This document shows, piece by piece, positions 23,039-33,113 of a DNA stretch of 64,000 bases (positions are counted from its first letter, which is position 1; each line of letters starts with the position of its first letter). The position numbers and the translations under genes are program-made. This stretch comes from a virus, in the IMG/VR virus record IMGVR_UViG_3300025645_000038, positions 1-64,000 of that record; one strand, 5' to 3'. The notes beneath the pieces were generated by a model. The model was given only the letters and a program-made list of their open reading frames with translations. It was not told the DNA's origin and did no database searches.

Positions 23039-24168
23039 TGCATTATTTTGTTTTTCCAGAAATAGATACGACAATTTATCAGGCAAGTGGTAGTAGTAAC
23101 GCAGGTAGAGATGAAATTTTAGAGGTGCAAAAAGCAATGAGCCCCTCTGGTGGTAATGTTAAAGTTTCTCGTATTTTAATAAAATTTGATATTACTAAAA
23201 TATCTTCTTTTATAAGTAGTGGTTTAATATCGTCTGATAGAAAATTTTATTTAAATCTTTACGATGCTGGTTCAGAAGCTCTAAAGGTAAGTCAATCTTT
23301 ATTTGCTTATCCCGTAAGTCAAAGTTGGGTTGAAGGACAAGGAACTTTTAATGATACACCGGCCACGACAGAAGGTGCTAGTTGGCAATATAGAGATGGT
23401 CAAAACTTGAAAACTCCTTGGAGTGGTTCTGCTACAGAACTTATCGGTGGCGGTTGGCACGAAGAGGTTTACGCGTCACAATCTTTTAAATATGAAGATA
23501 CTGATATGAGAATGGATGTAACACCGATAATGAATAAATGGTTGGATGGTACATATCCTAACAATGGTTTTATTGTGAAGAGAAGCGGTAGTTTTGAAAA
23601 TATAAATACAAATGAAGACGAAGGTAGTTCAGAACATTTAGGTAACTTTAAATTCTTTTCAAGACAAACCAATACAATATATCCACCAAAATTAGAAGTT
23701 GAGTGGTTTGATACAAAGTGGAGTACAGGCTCATTGAGTGGTTTATCTTCTACTGAATTAGAAGACATGTCTATTTACATGAAAAATTTAAGACCTGAGT
23801 ACAAAGAAAACTCTAAGATAAAATTTAGATTATGTGGTAGAGCTAAATATCCAACTAAATCTTTCTCAAACACATCGTCAGAGTACCTTACTCAAAAATA
23901 TCTTCCAAGTGGTAGTGTAGAAAATATTGGTGGTGATGGTGTTTACTACTCAGTATTAGATGGACAAACAGACGATGTAATAGTACCATTTGGTTCAGGC
24001 TCTTTAGTAAGTTGTGACTCAACAGGAAACTATTTTAACTTATGGATGAACGGATTGCAAGCAGAGAGATATTACAGATTTTGTTTTAGGGTTGTAAGTG
24101 GTAGTAACACAACAGAGGAAACTATACAACATTTTGATGATGATTTTGAATTTAAAGTAGTGAGATAA
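23038..24168 (+). CDS. tail/baseplate structural protein, possible DNRLRE-like domain
   Basis: 376 aa, RBS AGGAGG. The N-terminal 200 residues have the style of DNRLRE-type carbohydrate-associated beta domains: IDTTIYQASGSSNAGRDEIL, VSRILIKFDI, FYLNLYDAG, FAYPVSQSWVEGQGTFND, MRMDVTPIMNKWLDG. The remainder is beta-rich (LEVEWFDTKWSTGSLSGLS). It sits between gp6 and the giant tail protein; a baseplate-periphery role is likely. Family call tentative. Confidence 0.7.
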   Translation: MHYFVFPEIDTTIYQASGSSNAGRDEILEVQKAMSPSGGNVKVSRILIKFDITKISSFISSGLISSDRKFYLNLYDAGSEALKVSQSLFAYPVSQSWVEGQGTFNDTPATTEGASWQYRDGQNLKTPWSGSATELIGGGWHEEVYASQSFKYEDTDMRMDVTPIMNKWLDGTYPNNGFIVKRSGSFENINTNEDEGSSEHLGNFKFFSRQTNTIYPPKLEVEWFDTKWSTGSLSGLSSTELEDMSIYMKNLRPEYKENSKIKFRLCGRAKYPTKSFSNTSSEYLTQKYLPSGSVENIGGDGVYYSVLDGQTDDVIVPFGSGSLVSCDSTGNYFNLWMNGLQAERYYRFCFRVVSGSNTTEETIQHFDDDFEFKVVR

Positions 24169-24171
24169 AAA

Positions 24172-24474
24172 ATGCCTTACACACAAGAGGAATTACAGAA
24201 GTTAGATTTTTACCAAAATCTAATCAATGAAGATGAACAACAATATCTACAGAAAAAAGCTGATTTAGAACTTCAAGCAGATATCTCAGGCTCTGCTAAT
24301 AGAGGTGCTATTGTAAGAGATAAATCAAACACAATCCTTTTATTTGAAGACCCTTATCAAAATCAATTACAAGAGGATGAGTCTTCTAAAATAGTTTATG
24401 ATTTAAAAGTAAAAAAATTAAAAACAGATGATTCTATAAACCAAATATTATCAAGAGAATTTAGAGAGTTATAA
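24172..24474 (+). CDS. small tail-region protein, 100 aa
   Basis: Helical and acidic: MPYTQEELQKLDFYQNLINE ... SINQILSREFREL. Three nt after the previous stop and one-base overlap with the next gene, so it is tightly embedded in the baseplate operon. Probably a linker or assembly protein for the large gene that follows; no family recognised. Confidence 0.7.
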   Translation: MPYTQEELQKLDFYQNLINEDEQQYLQKKADLELQADISGSANRGAIVRDKSNTILLFEDPYQNQLQEDESSKIVYDLKVKKLKTDDSINQILSREFREL

Positions 24475-27400
24475 TGGCTAGTAAATTAAACGAAAGAGAT
24501 AAGGCACTTTTAGATGGTAATCTTTTTGATATCGTTGGTAATAAACCCTATGAAAATGGTAAATGGGGAACCAACGAAAAAGATTGTGTCTATTTAGAAA
24601 TATTTGATACTAATGGAAATCTAATAGAATACAATACTTTATCTGTTTCACAATTTATTGTAAATTCATCAAATGATAATATAGAGTTTTATCCTGGCTC
24701 ACATATAAGAGGATTGGGTTTTGAGAGCGGTACATTTAGGGTAAGATATAATTTTATCAGAAAATTAGCTGGTGATGAATCAGCAGTACTACTTCATACA
24801 TTAGATAAAAATAATACTAAGATTGGTGATGTTTATACGAATACAGATAAACTTTATATAACAGAAGATGGTATAGTATACAACGTAACAGAACAAGAGT
24901 TCAAAGATAGTCCAGCTACTGCTGAACAACTAGCAGTAGAAGATTTGAAGTATCAAATAGATGAGATATCACCAAGTAGAACGGAAGTTAGACTAAAAGC
25001 TAAAAGAATAAACAGTTCTTACATAGATGATTTTATAAATATACAAACAAAAAATAAGTATGAAAGTGTTGTATCAAATATAAATTTTGTAGGTTCTAAC
25101 AAATACGAATCTTTAGATTTAATTCTCACACCAGAAAATAATAGTTTTCGCTTTACTCAACAAATGGTAAATGGTACACTAACTTTACCGGATGTTTACA
25201 AAGTAGATGAAATAGAAAGTGCTGTTAGGTCAGAGGTAAATGTTGTAGAAAACGCTGCTCTTGAAAATCTAAGGTTAGATGAAAATGGAAACATAAATTT
25301 CTATGGTGACAGAAGAGGATGGGATCCTGAGTTACATCAAGATGCGGTAAGAGCAGAAGGTTGGGAAGTAGGTTTTAGAAGTAACACTCAATTTGGAAGT
25401 GGTGGAATTTGGGAAGGTACAGAGCATTTAGGTTATCACGCAAAGGTTGTACAAAAAGAAGGTATAGCTGGTGGTAACTGTATAAAGTTTACAGACAACA
25501 ATGGTATATTCGAAGCTTCTCCGGAATGGCCTACAGGATACCCTCACAGATTACAACTTATTGGTCAGTATGGCTTACAAAAACTTAGTAGTTTAGGGGT
25601 AAAGGCGGGTGACTTTATTAATATCAAAATGGATATTAAGAGTACTGTGCCTGGAAAAGGAGTAAGTACTGCTATAGCTTATGCAGGTGAACTTTTAACA
25701 GAAGATAAGCCTGAAAATCCACCACAAGGATTTTTCGATCCTAATAATCCTGGTCCAACAGAAACAAAACCTGCTAATCCACCTGAAGGTTATCAAGCAA
25801 ATACAGCAGCTGCGGCTAGTGAGGTAGAACCAAAACCTGGAGAGACTCTATCACAAATTTTAACGGATAATCCTGACTTAGTAGCTATTGGATTTGGAAA
25901 AGTTAGAAGACCTAACCTACCAATAATTCCGGCAGAAATAGGAGACACCACCGCGAATACAAACCTCGATGGAAAAGGAGCTTGGAAAATATTTAATATA
26001 TTTGACGATGGTGATATAGTTTACACTTGGTCTCCAAACTTAACAGAAAATTTATTAGTTGGAACTTCAAGTACTGGAGGTGAGTGGGTTTGGAATGGTA
26101 ACGCGTGGAATCCATCACCGGATGTTGCTGATAGTCCATTACCACCCGCAGGAGTTGTAAATAACCCTAACGCCGTAAATCATCACCCTTATGTAGTAAA
26201 AGATTCACCTGAGGAGTATGTTGGTAATTCATTTTATCCAAGACAAACATACAGAGGTCAGAACAGAGGATGGCAAACAGGTACATTCATGCATCAAGAA
26301 GAGGAAAGTATTGTAAGAGGTTCCAATAGTTCAGAATATAAAACTACAACTATGCTTGTTAAGGATGATTTAATTTGGTTTACGGATTTTACAAGAGGTA
26401 GTACGGATAATAAAGCTATAGTGGTTAAAGATTTTGATACTTTTTTTCCTAACATACGAAATGAGATAATTGATACCGAAACCAATAAATCTTTATACGA
26501 TGATATATTCGAAAAAGGTTTTATACAATCTATAACCAGAGATGCTGACAAAGACTTTATAATATTTTACAACAACGGAGATACCAACGATGATGGCTCT
26601 GCGACTTCAAACTCTAATAAATGGTTTGCATTAGATAAAGATGGTGACAATTACAATATAAAAACGATAGATGATAAAAAAGTTTTACTTTTATCCGATA
26701 TTAACAATGGACTAAACGACCTTGTTGCTTTAGAACCAAAAAGATTTGAGGTGTGTTATGGTAATCCAACAAATAATCCAGGTGATTTTCCTGATGGTTT
26801 TCTTTTTTCTTTCTTCACATCAGACCAAGTTTTTATAAGCACCAAAGATAAGTCTGAAGATTTAACTCCTTTAGCATTCGATAGAACTGATACATATGGA
26901 CAGAATGGTCGTTACTTTAAAGGTTTAGGACCGAACCTTTTTCCTCATGTAATGATTGGACAAGGTGGAGAACATAGTGGTGGTAGGACAGAATCATTTT
27001 TAGCTATAACTCAAGATTCTGGTGAGTTTGTTAGAGTTTACAAAACTACAGGAACAGAAGGATCATCCTTTGATGATATTCAAGAATATTTTTACGATTG
27101 TGGTGTGGTTGGTACTGATGGAGATCCTTTAAGTTATGGTGTTAGAAATTCAGGTGCTGAAAATTATGGTAGGTTGAATGAAGATGGTACTATTACTACA
27201 TTTAGTCTTAATAACGATAATCCTTTTCTCGATATTTTATACGACAACGGAACAGCTATATTTGATTTTGAAATAAATCCTCGACAGATAGGTGTTGAGA
27301 GTGAAGAACGTTTGTGGAAATGGAATGGTTATGAATGGGTTGATAATGGATTGATGCCCCCAAGATATGATTATCAAGAAACAGGAAGAATTACTGTAGC

Positions 27401-30400
27401 ACCATCAGAAGCTGGTGTATGGGAAACAATAGAGGTTAGTACTATAATACCTGCTGATTGGACAGTTGACCAATCTTGGAACTTTTGGTTATATGGAAAT
27501 GGAAGACAACTTGAAGGTGATGAAAGACAACAAGGAATAGTATGGGTTGATAATGTATTTATAGATTTTACATACACAGACCAATCGGAAACGAGAGATG
27601 TATTGAGACCTTATCAAGCTCAAATTCAATCTGTTAGTGCTGATGGATTGGCAATTCAAGTAGATAAAAATTACACAGAGATAGCTATACAAGAAGGACA
27701 GCAAGATATAAACGAAACTGTAGATGGTTTCCAACCGCCTGAATTACCAGAATCATTTGATAATTTCTTTGTAACTTATTTTAATTTAAATCCTAAAGAT
27801 TTAAGAACATATTTAAAGTTTGATAATCAAATGTTACTAACAACAAATTTTAAACAAGATGTCATATCCGTAACAGAGTATCCAAACTCGGTGGTTTATA
27901 AAATGTATGAACCTTTACCAGCAGAGTATCAAAAGTTAGACGAATGTATAGTAGTTAAAGAAATGACAGAACCTTTAGAAGAAACAATAAACATTGTAGA
28001 TTTTATACCTGAAGAAGAACCAAGATTAGTGTTAAAAACACCTGATTTGAAAAATGTAGAAAGTCCTATACAAGTTAGGTCGTCTAATTACAAATCTGAA
28101 ACTGAAATCTTAACAGCAGACACTAATGTATCGAGTGAGTTAAGAAATGAATTTTTAAGTCAAAGTTTAGATAGTGTAGAAATAAATACAGATTATTCTC
28201 GTTATGAAAACTTTGTTAACTTTAGCTCTATAGAAAAAAGACTTAGAAATTTTAAAACGAAATTAGAAAATATAGATAGTTACAAAGTAAGTAGCGCTTC
28301 TTATGTTGGCGTAAGTGGTTCAGCATCTGATTTAAAAATATATCATAATAAGATACAAGAAACTAAGAATACTTTAGATAGTTTTGAGAGCTACATGTAC
28401 TTTGAAAGTTCATCATATCAAAGTGGTTCTTTAGGAGTGTTTTACGATAATGCTTGGCCTAAAACAAGCGGAGATGGCTCATCTTTAAATCCATATGTTT
28501 TAGCAGAAACAAACTCTGCAAAAGCTAGGTCTTGGTTTAACAATGCTATAACATCAGCTTCATTGTATGATAATGAAAACAACAACAAATTAAGTAGTAT
28601 ACTTCCTGAATTTATAAAATTTGATAGTAGTAATCAAGAATACTTAACCTTTACAGATATGATTGGTCAACACTTTGATGGTATATGGGAGTATATAAAT
28701 GCTTTATCAGACACATACGACAGAAGAGATAAATTAGACGAAGGTTTATCAAAAGAATTACTTTACAACGTAGCAAAATCTTTAGGTTGGAATTTAAGTG
28801 ATGGTAAAGATTTAATAGATTTGCCAAGATACGCTTTAGGTAAAGAAGTAAGTGGCTCAACTTTTTCTGATTATTCTGTAATACCTGAAAGAGATATAAG
28901 TAGAGAGATATGGAGCAGGATAGTAAACAACATGCCTTTCTTCTTAAAGAACAAGGGTACTGTTAGGGCTCTAAAAGGATTGATAAATATCTATGGTATA
29001 CCATCTACTATATTAAGAGTTAAGGAGTATGGTGGGCCTAATGTTCCTGATAATAAAAATCCACAATTTGAGATAACAAGAAAGTTTACCAAAGCATTAG
29101 ACTTTAGAGGTGGACAATCGGTTAAGACTGCTTGGACTAATGATGGTTCTACAGGTAGAAAGCCGGATACTATAGAATTTAGGTTTAGAGCAGCTACTGG
29201 TTCTAATCAAATACTTGTGGAAAAACAAGATAGTAACAATCAAGACTTTTTTATTAGAATTAAAGACAATGGTTCTTCAGACAACTATGGCTGTGTTTCT
29301 TTTATGATGTCTGGTTCAAAGGTTGGTATTGACCAAGGAGAGTATAAAGAAATAACTTCATCTGCTTTACCTGTATACGATGGGGATTTCTATTCTGTTA
29401 TGGTTGCTAGAACTTCTGGTAGTGATGATACTGCTATATCACAATCATATCAACTAAACGTTGGTAAATATGATGCTAGTAGAAGTAAGATACATCTTTA
29501 CAGCACATCTACTATGGATGTTACACAAGCTGCTTCGTCTTCGTTTAGTAATGCTTGGACAGGCAGTGGTGACCTTTACATTGGTGGTAGTGGTAGTGCG
29601 GCTAATGTGGGAGTTCAGTTTAGTGGTTCTATTATGGAGTATCGTCAATGGACAGAAACATTAAATACATCTTCATTTAAAAATCACATAGCTAATCCAA
29701 AAGCGTATGATGGTAATAGTGTTTCTTCATCATACGAAAACTTAGTGTTGAGATATTCATTTGATGACAATAAAAATTTAACTTCCGATACAGAAGGTAT
29801 TAGAGATGTTAGTTCAAATCAAACAACAACATTATCAGGTTCTCACGCAGGATTTACAGGAAACTTTTTTAGAAGTGTAGTTGATGAACAGAAAACTCAC
29901 ATACCAAGTATTGGTGCTCTAAGAAGAAGTACTAATAAAGTTAGAATAGAAAGTAATCCGATAGTAAACGACCAAGCTTTAAATCCAGATAGAAGGGTTA
30001 CAAATAGTTCTTACGATACAGCGCCAACCGATTCTAATAAAGTAGGTATATTTTTTGCTCCTACCGATGTTATAAATAATGATATAATCAATTCGGTTGG
30101 GGATTTGAACTTTGAAAACTTTTTAGGTGACCCGAGAGATAAAACGGAGTTAAGCTATAGAGGATTGAATTATGTAGCTGATAACTATTGGAAAAAGTAT
30201 ACAGCACCAAATAACTTTTGGGATTATATGAGATTGATAAAATATTATGACCAATCTTTATACCCACAGTTAAGAAAACTAATACCTGCTAGAGCAAAGC
30301 CAGATATTGGTTTATTGATAGAACCTAATATTTTTGAGAGACCAAAGGTAGTAGTTGGTAAAAAACCGACTGCTGAAAATAAATTTTATAGTGCTTCTAT

Positions 30401-31295
30401 AGATGTTTCTAAAGAAGTATTAGTTATAACAGGTTCTTACAATCATGGTTCTCTTGTAACAAGTTATGAAGCATACGATGGAAAAATAAACATCTATAGT
30501 TATGAGACTGGTTCTTCTGTTGTTTCTTCAAGTGGTGCTAATCTACTAAAAGAAGCTAGTGGTTCTGAAGTAAGAGACTCTTTTATAGATAGAAGTATTT
30601 GGCAAAGATTGGGTGAAGGTGATTACTCGAATGTTACGATGTCATTTGGTGATACTCTTAATGGTGTTAAAGGTGGACAACAAGATATTATTAGTGGTTC
30701 AAGAATTTACAGAGTCAATCAAAAGACTAATAACTTCTACACTTCATCAGCTGATGCTCTAATAGAAAATGCAAACTCATCTTCTTTTGAAAATACGGAT
30801 TTAGATAACTTTAGTCACCTATTTCAAGGACTCAGAAATTCATTTTATGAAGGTGTAAAGAATAATAATAAAACAACTATAGATGGTAAGCCTGTAATCG
30901 AAGTGATTATATCAGCACCAACTAAGTTAGTTACAACAGAAGAAGGTGAATCAACTCTTAAAACAGGTGATGGTATAGTACCAGATTTTAAAGAAGACGA
31001 TAAAGACATAGAACAACTAACAGAAACCTTTGAAGAAAAAAGAAGGAAAATTAAAAAGAAGAAAAGAAAAAGAGGGTTGATGAATATGAAAGTTAGACCT
31101 GAAACGGATACTGATAGAAAAATGAAAATAAATCTTGATAAGATAAAGTCTAAAATAGCTAAAGGTCAGTTAATTGTAGAAAACGATGCAGATGGTCAAC
31201 CAATCAAAAAACAAGAATTTAAAGACTCATTCGTAAAAGAAATTGGTACATCAGATGATGGTATAGACGATGGAGTTTTAAATAATGAAAAATAA
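24474..31295 (+). CDS. giant baseplate/tail protein with LamG-like domain, 2273 aa
   Basis: It occupies the gp7 position after gp6 but is twice the size of T4 gp7 (1032 aa). The N terminus (YLEIFDTNGNLIEYNTLSVS, about 35-55) is followed by repeated beta domains. A Pro-rich linker lies near 400-450. About residues 1515-1770 form a LamG/concanavalin-like module: KALDFRGGQSVKTAW, DTIEFRFRAATGSNQ, FYSVMVARTSGS, GDLYIGGSG, GSIMEYRQWTETL. The C-terminal region carries KRRKIKKKKRKRG (about 2185). LamG modules bind carbohydrates, so it may contribute to host recognition as well as wedge structure. Uninterrupted frame. Confidence 0.85.
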   Translation: MASKLNERDKALLDGNLFDIVGNKPYENGKWGTNEKDCVYLEIFDTNGNLIEYNTLSVSQFIVNSSNDNIEFYPGSHIRGLGFESGTFRVRYNFIRKLAGDESAVLLHTLDKNNTKIGDVYTNTDKLYITEDGIVYNVTEQEFKDSPATAEQLAVEDLKYQIDEISPSRTEVRLKAKRINSSYIDDFINIQTKNKYESVVSNINFVGSNKYESLDLILTPENNSFRFTQQMVNGTLTLPDVYKVDEIESAVRSEVNVVENAALENLRLDENGNINFYGDRRGWDPELHQDAVRAEGWEVGFRSNTQFGSGGIWEGTEHLGYHAKVVQKEGIAGGNCIKFTDNNGIFEASPEWPTGYPHRLQLIGQYGLQKLSSLGVKAGDFINIKMDIKSTVPGKGVSTAIAYAGELLTEDKPENPPQGFFDPNNPGPTETKPANPPEGYQANTAAAASEVEPKPGETLSQILTDNPDLVAIGFGKVRRPNLPIIPAEIGDTTANTNLDGKGAWKIFNIFDDGDIVYTWSPNLTENLLVGTSSTGGEWVWNGNAWNPSPDVADSPLPPAGVVNNPNAVNHHPYVVKDSPEEYVGNSFYPRQTYRGQNRGWQTGTFMHQEEESIVRGSNSSEYKTTTMLVKDDLIWFTDFTRGSTDNKAIVVKDFDTFFPNIRNEIIDTETNKSLYDDIFEKGFIQSITRDADKDFIIFYNNGDTNDDGSATSNSNKWFALDKDGDNYNIKTIDDKKVLLLSDINNGLNDLVALEPKRFEVCYGNPTNNPGDFPDGFLFSFFTSDQVFISTKDKSEDLTPLAFDRTDTYGQNGRYFKGLGPNLFPHVMIGQGGEHSGGRTESFLAITQDSGEFVRVYKTTGTEGSSFDDIQEYFYDCGVVGTDGDPLSYGVRNSGAENYGRLNEDGTITTFSLNNDNPFLDILYDNGTAIFDFEINPRQIGVESEERLWKWNGYEWVDNGLMPPRYDYQETGRITVAPSEAGVWETIEVSTIIPADWTVDQSWNFWLYGNGRQLEGDERQQGIVWVDNVFIDFTYTDQSETRDVLRPYQAQIQSVSADGLAIQVDKNYTEIAIQEGQQDINETVDGFQPPELPESFDNFFVTYFNLNPKDLRTYLKFDNQMLLTTNFKQDVISVTEYPNSVVYKMYEPLPAEYQKLDECIVVKEMTEPLEETINIVDFIPEEEPRLVLKTPDLKNVESPIQVRSSNYKSETEILTADTNVSSELRNEFLSQSLDSVEINTDYSRYENFVNFSSIEKRLRNFKTKLENIDSYKVSSASYVGVSGSASDLKIYHNKIQETKNTLDSFESYMYFESSSYQSGSLGVFYDNAWPKTSGDGSSLNPYVLAETNSAKARSWFNNAITSASLYDNENNNKLSSILPEFIKFDSSNQEYLTFTDMIGQHFDGIWEYINALSDTYDRRDKLDEGLSKELLYNVAKSLGWNLSDGKDLIDLPRYALGKEVSGSTFSDYSVIPERDISREIWSRIVNNMPFFLKNKGTVRALKGLINIYGIPSTILRVKEYGGPNVPDNKNPQFEITRKFTKALDFRGGQSVKTAWTNDGSTGRKPDTIEFRFRAATGSNQILVEKQDSNNQDFFIRIKDNGSSDNYGCVSFMMSGSKVGIDQGEYKEITSSALPVYDGDFYSVMVARTSGSDDTAISQSYQLNVGKYDASRSKIHLYSTSTMDVTQAASSSFSNAWTGSGDLYIGGSGSAANVGVQFSGSIMEYRQWTETLNTSSFKNHIANPKAYDGNSVSSSYENLVLRYSFDDNKNLTSDTEGIRDVSSNQTTTLSGSHAGFTGNFFRSVVDEQKTHIPSIGALRRSTNKVRIESNPIVNDQALNPDRRVTNSSYDTAPTDSNKVGIFFAPTDVINNDIINSVGDLNFENFLGDPRDKTELSYRGLNYVADNYWKKYTAPNNFWDYMRLIKYYDQSLYPQLRKLIPARAKPDIGLLIEPNIFERPKVVVGKKPTAENKFYSASIDVSKEVLVITGSYNHGSLVTSYEAYDGKINIYSYETGSSVVSSSGANLLKEASGSEVRDSFIDRSIWQRLGEGDYSNVTMSFGDTLNGVKGGQQDIISGSRIYRVNQKTNNFYTSSADALIENANSSSFENTDLDNFSHLFQGLRNSFYEGVKNNNKTTIDGKPVIEVIISAPTKLVTTEEGESTLKTGDGIVPDFKEDDKDIEQLTETFEEKRRKIKKKKRKRGLMNMKVRPETDTDRKMKINLDKIKSKIAKGQLIVENDADGQPIKKQEFKDSFVKEIGTSDDGIDDGVLNNEK

Positions 31296-31316
31296 TAACA
31301 AAAATTTAATATTGTG

Positions 31317-31330
31317 ATATTTATATATGA
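31317..31330 (+). promoter_or_regulatory. late-promoter-like motif ATATTTATATATGA
   Basis: In the 82-nt gap before the next structural genes. It is flanked by perfect TGTGAT/ATCACA arms (31313-31318 / 31331-31336), giving a hairpin or operator shape. Identical 14-mers occur at 53629 and 61930. Confidence 0.55.
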
Positions 31331-31377
31331 ATCACATTATACAAAAATTTCAAAAAAAATATAATTAGGAGTAAATT

Positions 31378-32034
31378 ATGGGATTTCTAAATAACACTAC
31401 TGTAACTGTAGACGCTATTCTAACCAAAAAAGGTCGTGAGTTATTAGCTCAAGGTACAGAAGCATTCAATATAACTAAATTCGCTTTATCGGATGATGAA
31501 GTTGATTACAATTTATTCGATGTCACCCACCCAAATGGAAGTGACTCTTTTGGAAAAGTAATTGAAAACATGCCTTTGTTAGAGGCAATACCTGATGAAA
31601 ATCATGTGATGAGGTATAAACTAATTACTTTACCTAAAAATACAATTAAGATGCCAATAGTAAGTGTATCAATAGACTCTATAACATTCAATGCTTCTGA
31701 AGGAGTAAATCAACCAGCTAGATTGGTTACTGCTACAACAGCAAATGTGACTGATAGTAGTTACACATTTATATTACACGATCAAAGTGTAGCTAGTATG
31801 ACTGTATCAGAAGGAGCTGGTGGTGGAGTTGGCGCTACAACGCCTTTCTTCTTAGGTGAAGATGACGCTCCTAATAGTAAAACAGTTGTTGCGACATCGG
31901 TAAATATTAATGTTGGTGCACCTGTTAATAATGTGAAAGCAACACAATTAACAATTATCGGTAATGACACAGGCGCTACTAAATCAATAACGATTACCAA
32001 TAATGTAACAGTAGCATCTTTAATCAATAGATAA
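31378..32034 (+). CDS. tail-associated structural protein, 218 aa
   Basis: RBS TTAGGAG. The N terminus MGFLNNTTVTVDAILTKKGR followed by ELLAQGTEAFNITKFALSDD is a pattern I associate with structural proteins of marine T4-like phages. The rest is beta-rich with a Gly-rich loop (SEGAGGGVGATTPF). Probably a baseplate-peripheral or short-fibre protein; exact role unknown. Confidence 0.75.
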   Translation: MGFLNNTTVTVDAILTKKGRELLAQGTEAFNITKFALSDDEVDYNLFDVTHPNGSDSFGKVIENMPLLEAIPDENHVMRYKLITLPKNTIKMPIVSVSIDSITFNASEGVNQPARLVTATTANVTDSSYTFILHDQSVASMTVSEGAGGGVGATTPFFLGEDDAPNSKTVVATSVNINVGAPVNNVKATQLTIIGNDTGATKSITITNNVTVASLINR

Positions 32035-32048
32035 GGTAGGAGTAAACA

Positions 32049-33095
32049 ATGGCAATTTATAAAGATTTTAATATACAACCTGAGAATAGTTTAGTTTCAA
32101 GTGATGTTGTTACTAATGTAAAAGATACTGTTTCTTCAGGAATGTGGGCTGATGGGGCTAGTAGTATCTCGGCTTACTTTACATCTTCCACACAATCAGG
32201 TTCATCAGGTATTTATTATTTAGATGTTTATTCAGCTAATCCACAATCAGACTCTACTGCTAAACCACAATTTTCTGTTGCTTATGGACATTTTAATGGA
32301 AGTGGTTCAGCTGGAAAAGTAGGAGTTGATGGTAATAGAGCATCAGCTGCTATATACAGACAATTAACAAATACTCTTTTAGGACCTAACGAAGAAAAAT
32401 TTACATTTGCTGGTAGTGGAACCAATATAACTCCTAATTATGTATATGCTATTTCAATAGCTAGACAACAACTTCGTGAGAAGATGGATCCAGGTAATTG
32501 GGAACTTCATCTAACAGGTAGTGGTAACACTAAATTAAAACTGATAGACGATAGTGGAGCTACAACCAATCCTACTGTAAATCAAGGTGGTAGGGTGTTC
32601 AACATTGTTAGTGGTTCTATTGCTAGTGGTACTGCTGTAACTAAAACAACAGCTGCGGCTCAGCCAGGTGGTGGTTTTGGATTATTTTATCCAGATTTAG
32701 GTATTTTAGTACTAAATGGACCTGTTTTAAATGCTTCTGCTTCTTTATCAACGACAACAACATCAAATCTTGAAGGTGGAAATGTTGGTAAATTTTATCA
32801 GGCAATAAGAGGTGAAGATAAATTTCAAGCTCGTAGAGAAGAAGTGATAACTTCACAACACTACTTTTGTAGAGTTCCTAATAAGGAGTTTAACTTTAGT
32901 GCTAATCCAACCTTTACTTCTGGTTCAAATGGAGATTTTACGGTTTCTACATTTTTTAAGAATCCTAAAACTTTTATTACGCAGGTAGGATTGTACAATG
33001 ATAATAATGAACTACTGGCTATTGCTAAGTTAAGTAAACCATTAGAGAAATCGTATTCGAAAGAAGCTATTATCAAAGTTAAGCTAGATTTCTAA
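32049..33095 (+). CDS. tail structural protein, paralogue A, 348 aa
   Basis: RBS TAGGAG. Beta-rich, Ser/Gly-rich. Its last 45 residues (FITQVGLYNDNNELLAIAKL, SKPLEKSYSKEAIIKVKLDF) closely match the end of the next protein, and both carry a preceding YFCRVPNKEFNFSANPTF-type or equivalent segment, indicating duplication. Likely a baseplate-edge or fibre-connector protein. Confidence 0.75.
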   Translation: MAIYKDFNIQPENSLVSSDVVTNVKDTVSSGMWADGASSISAYFTSSTQSGSSGIYYLDVYSANPQSDSTAKPQFSVAYGHFNGSGSAGKVGVDGNRASAAIYRQLTNTLLGPNEEKFTFAGSGTNITPNYVYAISIARQQLREKMDPGNWELHLTGSGNTKLKLIDDSGATTNPTVNQGGRVFNIVSGSIASGTAVTKTTAAAQPGGGFGLFYPDLGILVLNGPVLNASASLSTTTTSNLEGGNVGKFYQAIRGEDKFQARREEVITSQHYFCRVPNKEFNFSANPTFTSGSNGDFTVSTFFKNPKTFITQVGLYNDNNELLAIAKLSKPLEKSYSKEAIIKVKLDF

Positions 33096-33113
33096 GCTTG
33101 GGAGATATAGGTC

